NCBI GenBank assembly: GCA_902363675.1
Contig: CABJAV010000019.1
Location: forward strand, 1-52,255
Direction: 5' to 3'
Origin: Lachnospiraceae bacterium
GTDB taxonomy: Bacteria; Bacillota; Clostridia; Lachnospirales; Lachnospiraceae
DNA: 52,255 nucleotides
Made by a program: the position numbers and the translations under genes. Below are positions 16,680-25,261 of the stretch, in pieces. The first letter of the stretch is position 1, and every line of letters starts with the position of its first letter. The notes under the pieces were generated by a model. The model was not told the origin of the DNA. It ran no database searches and saw nothing but the letters and a program-made list of their open reading frames with translations.

Positions 16680-17999
16680 ATGAAACAGAAAATTAATGTA
16701 AGGCTGATTGGAATAGCGATACTTGCAGTTTTAGCAACACTTGTCTGCATGACGTGTGTGTACTATAGCCTGTTTCAGAAACAGGTGCGCAAAGATTTAA
16801 AGATTCAGGCGCAGATGCTTGGCGAAGCGGAAGTATTCGATGACGTGAGCACACCGGCAAAAAGTTTTGATATCGCTAAGGAAGATCTGCGGATTACATG
16901 GATTGATAAAGACGGAACAGTGCTTTACGACAATGATGCAAATACGGATAAGCTTGAAAATCATGCGGACCGACCAGAGGTTAAGAGTGCGTTTCTGACT
17001 GGAGATGGTGAATGCGTCCGCAACTCTAATACCATGAACATGACAACGTTTTATTATGCTCTGCTTTTGGATAACGGGACGGTGCTTCGTGTGGCTACAC
17101 AGGCAAGAAGCATATGGAGCGTATTTCTGACAGCGGCACCAATGATTGCGACAATCCTTGTACTTATCATCGTTATCTGTGTGTTCCTTGCACATCTGCT
17201 GACGGGACAACTCTTGCAGCCAATCGAGGTGATGGCGGAGAATATGGAGGATACGTCAAAAGTTCCGGCTTATAAGGAATTGGTGCCTTTTGTCAATACG
17301 ATCCGCGCACAGCATGAGAACATACTGATGGCGGCGAAGGTGCGGCAGGATTTTACCGCAAACGTATCGCACGAGTTAAAAACACCACTTACGGCAATCT
17401 CCGGTTATGCGGAACTCATTGAAAATCATATGGTTGATCCCGCACAGGAGACGCATTTCGCAAAGGAAATACAACAGAATGCGAACCGTCTGCTCTCCTT
17501 GATCAATGATATTATCCGTCTGTCAGAACTGGATAACAGTGAAAATCTGATCCATTATGAGCAGGTTGATCTAAATGCAATTGCACAAGAATGCGTGAGC
17601 AATCTGACGGTAAATGCCGAAAAACGTGGCATTCAATTGTTCTATGAGGGGGAGACTTGTGAGCTGCGTGCAGACCGTGGCATGCTATTGGAACTGGTGG
17701 ACAATCTGACAGCCAACGCAATCCGCTACAACAACGAAGGCGGCGAGGTACATGTGAAAGTGCTACACGAGAATATGCAGCCGGTGCTGATTGTATCGGA
17801 TAACGGAATCGGGATTCCGAAAGATCAGCAGGAGCGTATTTTTGAGCGATTCTACCGCGTGGACAAAAGCCGTTCGAAGCAGACTGGAGGCACCGGACTT
17901 GGCCTTGCAATCGTAAAGCATATTGTGGAACTGCACGATGCACAGATTATGGTCGAGAGTGAGCCGGGAAAGGGAACCACAATGAAAGTGACATTTTAA
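16680..17999 (+). CDS. phoR: PhoR-type sensor histidine kinase
   Basis: The 439-aa kinase has transmembrane helices at about 8-30 and 148-172 flanking an extracytoplasmic domain of about 115 residues, then a HAMP-like linker. HisKA contains His231 in NVSHELKTPLTAISGY, and the ATPase domain has LVDNLTANAIRYN and FYRVDKSRSKQTGGTGLGLAI. It lacks an obvious PAS domain between HAMP and HisKA, unlike several PhoR proteins. It is paired with the upstream regulator 29 bases away and ends the Pho block with a hairpin terminator. Confidence 0.92.
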   Translation: MKQKINVRLIGIAILAVLATLVCMTCVYYSLFQKQVRKDLKIQAQMLGEAEVFDDVSTPAKSFDIAKEDLRITWIDKDGTVLYDNDANTDKLENHADRPEVKSAFLTGDGECVRNSNTMNMTTFYYALLLDNGTVLRVATQARSIWSVFLTAAPMIATILVLIIVICVFLAHLLTGQLLQPIEVMAENMEDTSKVPAYKELVPFVNTIRAQHENILMAAKVRQDFTANVSHELKTPLTAISGYAELIENHMVDPAQETHFAKEIQQNANRLLSLINDIIRLSELDNSENLIHYEQVDLNAIAQECVSNLTVNAEKRGIQLFYEGETCELRADRGMLLELVDNLTANAIRYNNEGGEVHVKVLHENMQPVLIVSDNGIGIPKDQQERIFERFYRVDKSRSKQTGGTGLGLAIVKHIVELHDAQIMVESEPGKGTTMKVTF

Positions 18000-18004
18000 A
18001 AATG

Positions 18005-18049
18005 AAACTGATATGTAAATGTGATAATTTATATATCAGTTTTATTTTT
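18005..18049 (+). terminator. Terminator after phoR
   Basis: AAACTGATAT pairs with ATATCAGTTT around an AT-rich loop, then a T-rich run. Confidence 0.7.
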
Positions 18050-18247
18050 ATATGTTTTACAGTGAACTACAGTCAACGTCATTCTGCTTTGCGGAAAGGA
18101 TATTTACGCTTTCTGAATGTACTTCTCAATTCCCCTACGCATCGTTCATGTCGAAAAAAGTGTAATTCGTGTCGCTGAAAGTCAAAAAGGATCTCCAGTT
18201 GATATAATTACTGTAATAAATCGTAAGTCAAAAGGGAGGAATTGCTT

Positions 18248-19630
18248 ATGAATAGGATAAATAAAACAGGACGATGGATCTGTGCGCTGCTTGCGGCAGT
18301 CATGATGGTTGCGACATGTGCAGAGCCGACACAGGCTGTGACCGGCTACTCCAGTATTGCATGGGTAGACAATCTGGATTTTGCGGATATCAATGGCTCG
18401 GGAACGCCGATTAAGATGGTATACACAATGGAAAAGGACGGATCGTTTCTTGCAACCAGTTATGCTTTTAATCAGGAAAAACTGCATACAGGAGATACGA
18501 TATATATTCGAGACTGGAATTATACCTGTTCCGGAAAGACGTATTATGGTGTCATCTATAAGGGGCGACTGATGTATGTAAATAAGAAGTACATCAATGA
18601 GAAACATCTGGTAGCTGTCAATCAGCCGAAGAGTGCGGTCGAGAAGAAAGTGGTAAAGAAAACCATTGTAGGAGATCTTTCGGAGCAGAATAACTGGTTC
18701 TATATTTATTCCAAGCCGAAGGAACAGCCGGTAAACTGCTATGGTGTTCTTCCTGTCGGAGAGACACTCGAAATCTTAAAGAAAGATTATAATTCCGAGT
18801 GGACACAGATTAAGTGGCAGAATCGTATCTGCTATATCAAAAAAGAAAATGTTTCGTATGCGGATTCCTATCTTGCCGGTGCCGGCAGAGGCTGCATGAT
18901 GAATATCAAGCTTGCAAAGAAGGCAAAGCTGACCTATAGCGGCATTTTGAAAAACTATGACAAGGGACTGACGGAGAAAGAGTTTTATAAGCTGGCGGCA
19001 TTATGGTGCAAAGCAACCGGAAAGAAGACGTTTGCATCGAGTAAGAAAGTTACCAATAAGGTGATTACCCCCGAACAGTACAATGCACTGTTGAAAAAAA
19101 TGGTGAATAAAACGAAAGCCGGAAATACAGTATATAAGGCAGCATCTGTGGGCACTTGGGACAACGAGAAGGTTACAAGAGATTCGGCAATCTCCCAGTT
19201 CTACCGTGCGTATCAGGTGGTAACGAAGGATTATCTGATTTCCGGTCTGGAGTTTACGGTCAGTCCGGCTGATAATAAGGATCTCTATTTTGATATCTGG
19301 GGAACCCAGGGCGAAAACCTGTATCTGGAAAAATGCAGCGGTGGAAAAGAACAGAACTTCTACATGAATTGCAACAACGGTTTCTGGCGGCTTCGCGGAT
19401 GCTACGGAAATTATACCATCTGCAGTTCGACAAGGGATGTATATCAGGATTTCGTGGGCTTTGACAACCAGAAGCTGACCATTGAGACAAATGATGACGG
19501 AACCGTAAGTTTTAAGAATAAGGATGGATTATATCTTGATCTGATCAAGGGTGCGGTGCTGCATTCTCATTTGAAGTTTGCGCCGAAGTCGGACAGCAGC
19601 ACGCAGAAGTTTGTGATTCGCTATAATTAA
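18248..19630 (+). CDS. Secreted protein with SH3-like regions and a ricin-like C-terminal domain
   Basis: The roughly 460-aa product has a signal peptide cut after about residue 30 (EPTQA/VTG). Two SH3-like segments follow: one around the DTIYIRDW...YYGVIYKGRLMYVNKKYI stretch, the second NWFYIYSKP...GETLEILKKDYNSEWTQIKW...CYIKKENV. A helical middle (about 215-320) comes next. The C-terminal roughly 125 residues look like a ricin-B/RICIN trefoil lectin domain (QNFYMNCNNGFWRLRG, STQKFVIRYN). It probably binds wall or glycans. A GGGAGG site supports the ATG at 18248 over a TTG six bases earlier. A decayed paralogue lies directly downstream. Confidence 0.75.
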   Translation: MNRINKTGRWICALLAAVMMVATCAEPTQAVTGYSSIAWVDNLDFADINGSGTPIKMVYTMEKDGSFLATSYAFNQEKLHTGDTIYIRDWNYTCSGKTYYGVIYKGRLMYVNKKYINEKHLVAVNQPKSAVEKKVVKKTIVGDLSEQNNWFYIYSKPKEQPVNCYGVLPVGETLEILKKDYNSEWTQIKWQNRICYIKKENVSYADSYLAGAGRGCMMNIKLAKKAKLTYSGILKNYDKGLTEKEFYKLAALWCKATGKKTFASSKKVTNKVITPEQYNALLKKMVNKTKAGNTVYKAASVGTWDNEKVTRDSAISQFYRAYQVVTKDYLISGLEFTVSPADNKDLYFDIWGTQGENLYLEKCSGGKEQNFYMNCNNGFWRLRGCYGNYTICSSTRDVYQDFVGFDNQKLTIETNDDGTVSFKNKDGLYLDLIKGAVLHSHLKFAPKSDSSTQKFVIRYN

Positions 19631-19639
19631 CAATGTCTG

Positions 19640-19985
19640 GCTGATGCTGGTGCTTGCGATGTTCGTAACCATCCTGCCGGAGTCCACACAGGCAGCTTCG
19701 TCCGGAGATGTCACGGATCCTTTCCATATTACTATATTTATGCAAAGCTGAAGGTAACGGATAAGAATTGAATTGGTGCGTTTGCTGTGGGCGCAAACGT
19801 ATCGGTCATCAATGAAAATTATGACTCAAAGTGGGCAGAAAATTGTATTTACTATAAAGTGACGGAAATAATGATTATAGCATAAAGTGCTTCGCGGAAA
19901 GTTACCGCGGAGCACTTTTGACGTTATTATGCATATGCGGATGGTATCAAACTTGCATATCTTAAATTTGTGTGGCATAATCGAA
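19640..19985 (+). pseudogene. Decayed paralogue of the preceding secreted protein
   Basis: In shifting frames the sequence encodes a signal-peptide-like stretch ending PESTQA, then PYYYIYAKLKVTDKN, then GAFAVGANVSVINENYDSKW, each parallel to the upstream gene (EPTQA, NWFYIYSKP, GVLPVGETLEILKKDYNSEW). At least two frameshifts and stops separate them, and most of the second half is missing. A hairpin at 19884-19919 sits inside the remnant, and a further short match (YAYADGIKLAYL) follows it. This looks like a tandem duplication now in decay. Confidence 0.75.
19884..19919 (+). terminator. Hairpin terminator
   Basis: AAAGTGCT and GCGG pair with CCGC and AGCACTTT, followed by a short T run. It lies within the decayed paralogue, 167 bases upstream of the next gene. 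Confidence 0.7.
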
Positions 19986-20085
19986 AAGATAGAAAAGATA
20001 GAAATGATTAGCAATTGATTCTGCGTGCTTTTGAAGCCAAAGCGTGTAGAAATAAAGAACACATATTAAGAAAGAGGCGATTGAA

Positions 20086-21402
20086 ATGTATCAGGAAGTA
20101 TCACAATTACTGATGTATGGAGACTTAGAGGAGGATTCCATCCTCCGCCAGATGGCAGAATTATTTGGAAAGTACGAGACTGGAGAATACAACAAGACCG
20201 GCCTTGTGAGAGATATAAATACGCAGGTAAAGCGCATTTTAAAAGTAGCAACCGATTATGGATTTGATGATAATTTATGGCACAATTATCTTACATTTTT
20301 CCTCATGATGAGTGAAAATCCATTCAGCATGACTTGTGAGAAAGTCGGCGCAAGTGAGGGAAGTGTTAACGCACTCGTGGAAAATGATTTCCGCATTTTT
20401 AAGGCTTTATTTGATTATGATTTCGGACCGATTGAGCGTGATCTTGGAATCAACTGCTTCAGCCAGATTTCAAATTACAAAGCAATTCATAAAAAGGATC
20501 TCATGTACAACAAAAATGTAAGTGAGAAAGTGCGCTCATTGAGCAAAAAGCTCGAAGCTGCAAAGGATGAAAAAGAGTTCTTTGATGCGGTAACCGGATT
20601 TTATAAAGACTATGGTGTTGGTATGTTTGGACTGAATAAGGCATTCCGCATTGATGATACCCCGCAGGGAGGCTTTACATTCCGTGCAATCAACAACATG
20701 GATACTGTGATGCTGGATGACCTTGTAGGTTATGAGATTCAGAAGAAAAAGCTCGTGGACAACACGGAAGCTTTTGTACAGGGAAAGAAAGCCAACAACG
20801 TACTGTTATTCGGTGACAGCGGTACTGGTAAATCCACAAGTATCAAGGCGATTGTCAATCAGTATTACAAAGACGGACTGCGCATGATTGAAATCTACAA
20901 GCATCAGTTCAAATATCTTTCTGAGATTATTGCAGATATCAAGAATCGTAACTATCGGTTTATTATTTATATGGATGACCTTTCTTTTGAGGAATTTGAG
21001 ATAGAGTATAAATTCTTAAAGGCTGTCATTGAGGGTGGCGTGGAGACAAAGCCGGAGAATATTTTGATTTACGCGACTTCAAACCGCCGTCATCTGATCA
21101 AGGAGAGCTGGAACGACCGTAACGATCAGGATAATTCCAACGATCGTCATCATTCGGATACTGTGGAGGAGAAACTTTCCCTGGTCAATCGATTTGGTGT
21201 TACGATCAATTACTCAAAACCAACACAGAAAGAATACTTTGATATTGTAGAGCATCTTGCAAGACGTGCTGGAGTTACCATGAGTGACGAGCAGCTCCGT
21301 CTGGAAGCAAACAAGTGGGAATTGAGCCATGGGGGCATTTCCGGACGTACTGCAGAACAGTTCGTCAGCTATCTTGCTTCTCAGGAAGAGGCATTTCGTT
21401 AA
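20086..21402 (+). CDS. DUF815-family AAA+ ATPase
   Basis: The 438-aa cytoplasmic protein has a helical N-terminal half (about 1-200) and a P-loop domain. Walker A is GDSGTGKST (about 245-253) and Walker B-like is FIIYMDDLSFEEFE. YATSNRRHLIKE serves as sensor 1, and a C-terminal lid region (LSHGGISGRTAEQF) follows. This matches the DUF815 family of AAA ATPases, widespread in Clostridia and other bacteria, with no settled role. It is followed 12 bases later by an ABC-F gene, so the two probably share a transcript. Confidence 0.88.
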   Translation: MYQEVSQLLMYGDLEEDSILRQMAELFGKYETGEYNKTGLVRDINTQVKRILKVATDYGFDDNLWHNYLTFFLMMSENPFSMTCEKVGASEGSVNALVENDFRIFKALFDYDFGPIERDLGINCFSQISNYKAIHKKDLMYNKNVSEKVRSLSKKLEAAKDEKEFFDAVTGFYKDYGVGMFGLNKAFRIDDTPQGGFTFRAINNMDTVMLDDLVGYEIQKKKLVDNTEAFVQGKKANNVLLFGDSGTGKSTSIKAIVNQYYKDGLRMIEIYKHQFKYLSEIIADIKNRNYRFIIYMDDLSFEEFEIEYKFLKAVIEGGVETKPENILIYATSNRRHLIKESWNDRNDQDNSNDRHHSDTVEEKLSLVNRFGVTINYSKPTQKEYFDIVEHLARRAGVTMSDEQLRLEANKWELSHGGISGRTAEQFVSYLASQEEAFR

Positions 21403-21414
21403 TAAGGAGATCAC

Positions 21415-23409
21415 ATGTTATATCAGATTTGTCATGGAGCAGTCTCTTTTGGAGATGAAGAGATTCTGCACGACATTAATTTTGAAATCAGAAATACAGA
21501 AAAAATTGCAGTTGTTGGTCGCAATGGCTGCGGAAAAACAACACTGCTGAAACTAATCCACGGAGAAGTTGACCTCGAAAAGCGTGACAGTGATGAGGAT
21601 GTTTTTATTGCAAAAGCCGGAAATCCACAGATTGGCTATTTAAAGCAGATTGCATTTGAAGATCCGTCCATTACGCTCGAGCAGGAAGTGCGCAAGGTTT
21701 TTGCTCCGATGGAGCGTCGGAAAAAAGAACTTGAGGCAGCCGCAGTTGCTTTGGAGACCGATTATTCAGAGGAGGCAGTGGCAAAATATACGGCGATGGA
21801 AGAAAAATTCAAGGAAGATGGCGGGTACTATTTTGAAAAAGAGTACGATGTGATCATCCGCAAATTTGGTTTTTCCGAAGAAGAACGCAAGAAACCATTA
21901 TCGGAATTTTCCGGCGGACAGCAGACGAAGATTGCATTTATCAAATTGCTGTTGAGCAAGCCGGACATTTTGCTTTTGGATGAGCCGACCAACCACCTGG
22001 ATATCACAACGATCGAGTGGCTGGAGTCTTATCTGAAAAATTATCCGAAGGCGGTCGTTGTTGTTTCCCATGACCGTATGTTTCTGGATAATGTCGTAGA
22101 TGTGGTATATGAAATTGAGTATGGCACAGCGACCCGTTATCCGGGAAATTATTCGAACTTCATGGAGCGTAAGAAGGAAAATTATAATAAGCTGATGAAG
22201 GACTATAATGCGCAGCAGAAAGAAATCGCGCGTCTGCAGCGCATCGTGGATCGTTTCAAGAACAAACCGACGAAGGTTTCGATGGCACATTCCAAGGAAA
22301 AGGCCATCGAGCATATGGTAAAAATAGAGGCGCCGGACCGATTTGATACCCGTACTTTCCATGCCAACTTTGAGCCGGAAAAAGAAACCGGAAACGATGT
22401 ACTTTTGATTTCTGATTTACAGATCGGGTATGATCATCCGCTTTCTACCGTTAATCTGGACCTGAAAAAAGGCGACAAGCTTGGAATCCTCGGCGGAAAT
22501 GGCCTGGGCAAGTCAACTCTGTTAAAGACGCTGGTCGGACAGCTTCCGGCATTATCCGGTGGATATCATTTCGGAACCAATGTGCAGATTGGATATTTTG
22601 ATCAGCAGATGGCGATGTATTCCAGCCGGAAAACTGTGCTGGATGATTTCTGGGATGAATTTCCGAATCTTACGGAGACCGAGGCAAGAAATGCACTTGG
22701 TGCTTTCATGTTCACAGGGGAAGATGTGTTCAAGAACATTGATATGCTCTCCGGAGGGGAAAAGGTGCGTCTTGCGCTCTGCAAGATTTTAAAGCGTCGC
22801 CCGAATGTCCTGATTCTCGACGAGCCGACCAACCATATGGATATCGTTGGGAAAGAAACATTAGAGAGCATGTTAAAAGACTATTCGGGTACACTGATCT
22901 TTGTTTCCCACGATCGTTATTTTGTGCGTAAAGTAGCCAATCGTTTACTGGTATTTGAAGACGGTACGACAAACCTTTATCAGTTTGGATATGAAGAATA
23001 CCAGCAGAAACTGGATCGGGAGGCTGAAGAGTCAGCCGGCAGCTATCGTAAGACACCGGCAGCCTTGGGCGGAGCAATCAGCCAGAATGGTGCATCCATT
23101 GCCTCAGGCAAAGCTTCCGGCGCAGCGGAAGCCGGTAAAATGGACGGAGCCGGGAAGAAAGCATACTATAATCCGGGCAAGGAACGTTCCAAGATTGAGA
23201 AAAAAGTAAAGCGTGCCGAGGAAGAACTTGCAGTCAAAGAAGAAAAGTTGGAGGCTTTAAAGGCAGAACTTTTAAGACCGGAGTATCAGTCCAGTTATTC
23301 CAAACTGACCGAGATTCAGGCAGAAATCGACGCATTGGAGGAAGAAATTCTGGAAGACATGGAGAACTGGGAGGCACTTTCCCAGCAACTCGAAGAGTTG
23401 GAAGTTTAA
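21415..23409 (+). CDS. ABC-F family ATPase
   Basis: The 664-aa soluble protein has two ABC domains and no membrane segments. Domain 1: Walker A GRNGCGKTT, signature EFSGGQQTK, Walker B ILLLDEPTNHLD. The charged linker (about 245-315) is the P-site tRNA-interaction region of ABC-F proteins. Domain 2: GGNGLGKST, LSGGEKVR, VLILDEPTNHMD. A C-terminal coiled coil (about 590-664) with EEELAVKEEKLEALKAEL is of the type found in Uup/YdiF-like members. These factors act on the ribosome; some give antibiotic resistance, but sequence alone does not place this one there. Confidence 0.92.
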   Translation: MLYQICHGAVSFGDEEILHDINFEIRNTEKIAVVGRNGCGKTTLLKLIHGEVDLEKRDSDEDVFIAKAGNPQIGYLKQIAFEDPSITLEQEVRKVFAPMERRKKELEAAAVALETDYSEEAVAKYTAMEEKFKEDGGYYFEKEYDVIIRKFGFSEEERKKPLSEFSGGQQTKIAFIKLLLSKPDILLLDEPTNHLDITTIEWLESYLKNYPKAVVVVSHDRMFLDNVVDVVYEIEYGTATRYPGNYSNFMERKKENYNKLMKDYNAQQKEIARLQRIVDRFKNKPTKVSMAHSKEKAIEHMVKIEAPDRFDTRTFHANFEPEKETGNDVLLISDLQIGYDHPLSTVNLDLKKGDKLGILGGNGLGKSTLLKTLVGQLPALSGGYHFGTNVQIGYFDQQMAMYSSRKTVLDDFWDEFPNLTETEARNALGAFMFTGEDVFKNIDMLSGGEKVRLALCKILKRRPNVLILDEPTNHMDIVGKETLESMLKDYSGTLIFVSHDRYFVRKVANRLLVFEDGTTNLYQFGYEEYQQKLDREAEESAGSYRKTPAALGGAISQNGASIASGKASGAAEAGKMDGAGKKAYYNPGKERSKIEKKVKRAEEELAVKEEKLEALKAELLRPEYQSSYSKLTEIQAEIDALEEEILEDMENWEALSQQLEELEV

Positions 23410-23410
23410 A

Positions 23411-23448
23411 TCGATGATACCTTTTGACCCTTTAATCATATGATATCT
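23411..23448. repeat. Dispersed about 40-bp repeat, copy B
   Basis: Contains ATCGATGATACCTTTTG and ATCATATGATATC, the inverse of 12179-12222. The ATATC then reappears inverted some ten bases later (GATATCAT), giving a small extra palindrome. Confidence 0.6.
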
Positions 23449-23539
23449 AAGAAAGTAGATATCATGAGAATATTAAATCATATACGAAAAGGCTTGTAAA
23501 TGATTTTAAAAACATACTGGAAAAATAAAAAAATATGCT

Positions 23540-23571
23540 AAAAAGCAGGTCGCTTAACGACCTGCTTTTTT
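23540..23571. terminator. Bidirectional terminator between the ABC-F and SASP genes
   Basis: AAAAAGCAGGTCG pairs perfectly with CGACCTGCTTTTT around a five-base loop; A and T runs on both sides suit the two convergent genes. Confidence 0.9.
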
Positions 23572-23610
23572 GGAGCTTTAGAGATTGAAAATCTCTTCAG
23601 ACGCGTATTA

Positions 23611-23823
23611 CTACTGCATCTGCTGCTCCTGCTTCATGATCATTTTCTTAACCATCTCGCCACCGATAGAACCGGCCTGCTTAGATGTTAAGTCACCGTT
23701 GTAACCATCCTTTAAAGGCACTCCGATTTCGCTAGCAACCTCTTCTTTGAAACGCTTCATTGCTTCCTTTGCCTCCGGTACGGCCATACGGTTTGAACCG
23801 GATGAACTGTTGTTTGCTGACAT
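23611..23823 (-). CDS. Alpha/beta-type small acid-soluble spore protein
   Basis: The 70-aa protein is a DNA-coating spore protein made in the forespore. It carries the two signature blocks: EEVASEIGVPLKDGYNGDLT, containing the E-I-G site cut by the germination protease GPR, and SKQAGSIGGEMVKKMI. Start 23823 is fixed by AGGAGGTGG nine bases upstream on the minus strand; the longer open frame to 24084 has no ribosome site and an implausible N-terminus. Expression is expected from a sigma-G promoter, which I could not place with confidence. The leader contains a strong hairpin (23868-23912). Confidence 0.95.
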   Translation of the reverse strand: MSANNSSSGSNRMAVPEAKEAMKRFKEEVASEIGVPLKDGYNGDLTSKQAGSIGGEMVKKMIMKQEQQMQ

Positions 23824-23867
23824 AAAAGCCACCTCCTGATAAATAGTTTTTTCGTATTGTTTGCCGG

Positions 23868-23912
23868 ACAGATTTGCCGACCGCACACAGGTGTCACAGG
23901 TCGGCAAATCTG
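23868..23912 (-). promoter_or_regulatory. Strong hairpin in the SASP upstream region
   Basis: AGATTTGCCGACC pairs perfectly with GGTCGGCAAATCT around a roughly 19-base loop that itself contains CAGGTGTCACAGG-type symmetry. It lies 45-90 bases before the SASP start codon. There is no T run after it on the minus strand, so it is not a plain terminator. It could be an operator or mRNA element. Confidence 0.6.
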
Positions 23913-24107
23913 CTTGGGAAAACTGTAGATTACAATGTTCCGCAATGCTTTTTACTCGACTCGTTTGTTCCTGTGTGCTTGAGAATATTGTGACCAGAAA
24001 AAAGCAAAATATGAAGAAAATACACTGACAATTAATGGAAGTTATCTGTGCAACGTGATATAATTTTATAAACTTGTTGTGCAAAAAAGGTACACAAATT
24101 TTTGTAG

Positions 24108-24251
24108 ATATGTCATTGCTGTGGTGCTATCAAGAAAGATTTGAAGCTTTCAGATAGAATATACCGTTGTGATTGTGGCTATGTCGAGGATAGGGATTTT
24201 AATGCTGCTCTTAATCTAAGAAATGCTTTGACTTACGAAGTTGCACAATGA
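24108..24251 (+). pseudogene. tnpB: 3' fragment of an IS200/IS605-type tnpB
   Basis: The frame encodes only the last 46-47 residues of TnpB: the zinc ribbon with cysteines CHCC...CDC, then the final RuvC piece DRDFNAALNLRNA, and the stop. The frame closes upstream with a TAG at 24105, so the RuvC I/II parts and the rest are gone and the protein cannot be a nuclease. The conserved end shows this was an IS605/IS1341-like element facing right. Confidence 0.85.
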
Positions 24252-24395
24252 AAGCAAACGTAAGTATGTACTGCGGGCTATCGCAGGAATTTACGACTGT
24301 GGAGTGTACAAGAACTTGTGAGTAGCGTATTGTTTATAATCGCCAAAGCATACACATTGAAGCAGTAAGAAGTATCCGCAAGGACTTCAATTCTC
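24252..24395 (+). mobile_element. IS605-type right end with possible omega-RNA scaffold
   Basis: The sequence following the tnpB stop has the layout of such right ends: a hairpin CTGCG/CGCAG (24271-24286), then a short one GAAGT..CC/GG..ACTTC (24369-24388) near the probable element boundary. In intact elements this region is transcribed as the guide RNA of TnpB, with the guide taken from the flanking DNA. A following hairpin ATGTGTTT/AAACACAT at 24397-24422 may be flanking sequence. The boundary is inferred. Confidence 0.55.
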
Positions 24396-24427
24396 GATGT
24401 GTTTGAGTTTATTTAAACACATTTTGA

Positions 24428-24841
24428 GTGGCAGATACGGTTACTGTGAATTTCAAGGATGAGGACGTACAGGAAGGAACGTTTTCCGATGCAGAAGATG
24501 TGAAAACAAGACTTTGTGTCAGAGGTTTGCGGGAAAGCTATTAAATAGCAGTATATCACTATAAACTATTGAAAATGTGGTGCCGATATATATTACAAAG
24601 ATAACCATAATGTTTATACCTCAAGTGCGACAGGATAACGTCAGGTATCACAGCATAAATTTGGTGTCAGGGTTAAGAAGTTTCGCAAATTTCCGTATGC
24701 GGATTATTGACAGTGAAAAAAACGCAATCTATAATTATGGTAAGAAATTGTAGTTTGTTTTAAATCTCACATATACTTAAAAGAACGGACAGAATGTAAT
24801 GTGAAATGATAATTTTATAAAGTATAAAGGAGAGGATAATT
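24428..24841 (+). other. Degenerate region, no intact gene
   Basis: A short open piece at 24428-24544 encodes 38 residues starting VADTVTVNFKDEDVQEGT with no convincing ribosome site. Another short frame around 24590-24640 reads GADIYYKDNHNVYTSSATG. Both look like scraps of surface-type proteins, similar in style to the remnants at 25.8-27.1 kb. I see nothing else here. Confidence 0.4.
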
Positions 24842-25219
24842 ATGAGAAAGTATGTAAAACCAATCGCAGTAGTAAACAGCAACTTGGCAGAAGGCGTGTA
24901 TGCAGCTAGTGGATGTTATACGGCAACAGCATCTATTCATCAAACACCAGATGGTGGTGGGCAAGGCACATATCGTATTCAGGTTAATGGAAAACATGAT
25001 GCTGATCATACAAAAGAGGCGCAGACACTTACGATTACATTTAATCAGAGTGTTACATATGAAAGCTCAAATGGAACTTTGGCATCAGCTGCAACAGGTA
25101 CAACATTAGTAATTAATTATACATATCATCAGAATCCGCAAGATAATATTGGATTGGGAGATCTTGTAGTTACATCAGGTGCAGGGTTGGTGATTAATGA
25201 CGTGAAAATTTCGGATTAA
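24842..25219 (+). CDS. Small protein with conserved LAEGVYAASG leader-like N-terminus, copy 1
   Basis: The product is 125 aa. Residues 1-24 (a Y-x-KP motif, then NSNLAEGVYAASG) are nearly shared with the next gene, while residues 25-125 differ completely. The body is predicted beta-rich (TLTITFNQSVTYE, TTLVINYTYH), without signal peptide, membrane helix or Cys motifs except Cys25 directly after the conserved block. AGGAGAGGAT precedes the ATG. A constant N-terminus on variable bodies is the layout of leader-directed export or processing. I recall similar N-termini in other Lachnospiraceae proteins but know of no function. Confidence 0.7.
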   Translation: MRKYVKPIAVVNSNLAEGVYAASGCYTATASIHQTPDGGGQGTYRIQVNGKHDADHTKEAQTLTITFNQSVTYESSNGTLASAATGTTLVINYTYHQNPQDNIGLGDLVVTSGAGLVINDVKISD

Positions 25220-25261
25220 ATTTGTTTAGCACTTGATCAACATAAAAATAGAGGTGAGTAT

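Noticed and set aside
21415..23409. ABC-F gene as an antibiotic resistance determinant
   Set aside because: The C-terminal coiled coil and overall layout fit housekeeping Uup/YdiF-like members; resistance cannot be claimed from sequence alone.
23824..24084. N-terminal extension of the SASP gene
   Set aside because: The extension lacks a ribosome site and a SASP-like sequence, and crosses the leader hairpin; AGGAGGTGG clearly marks the shorter start.
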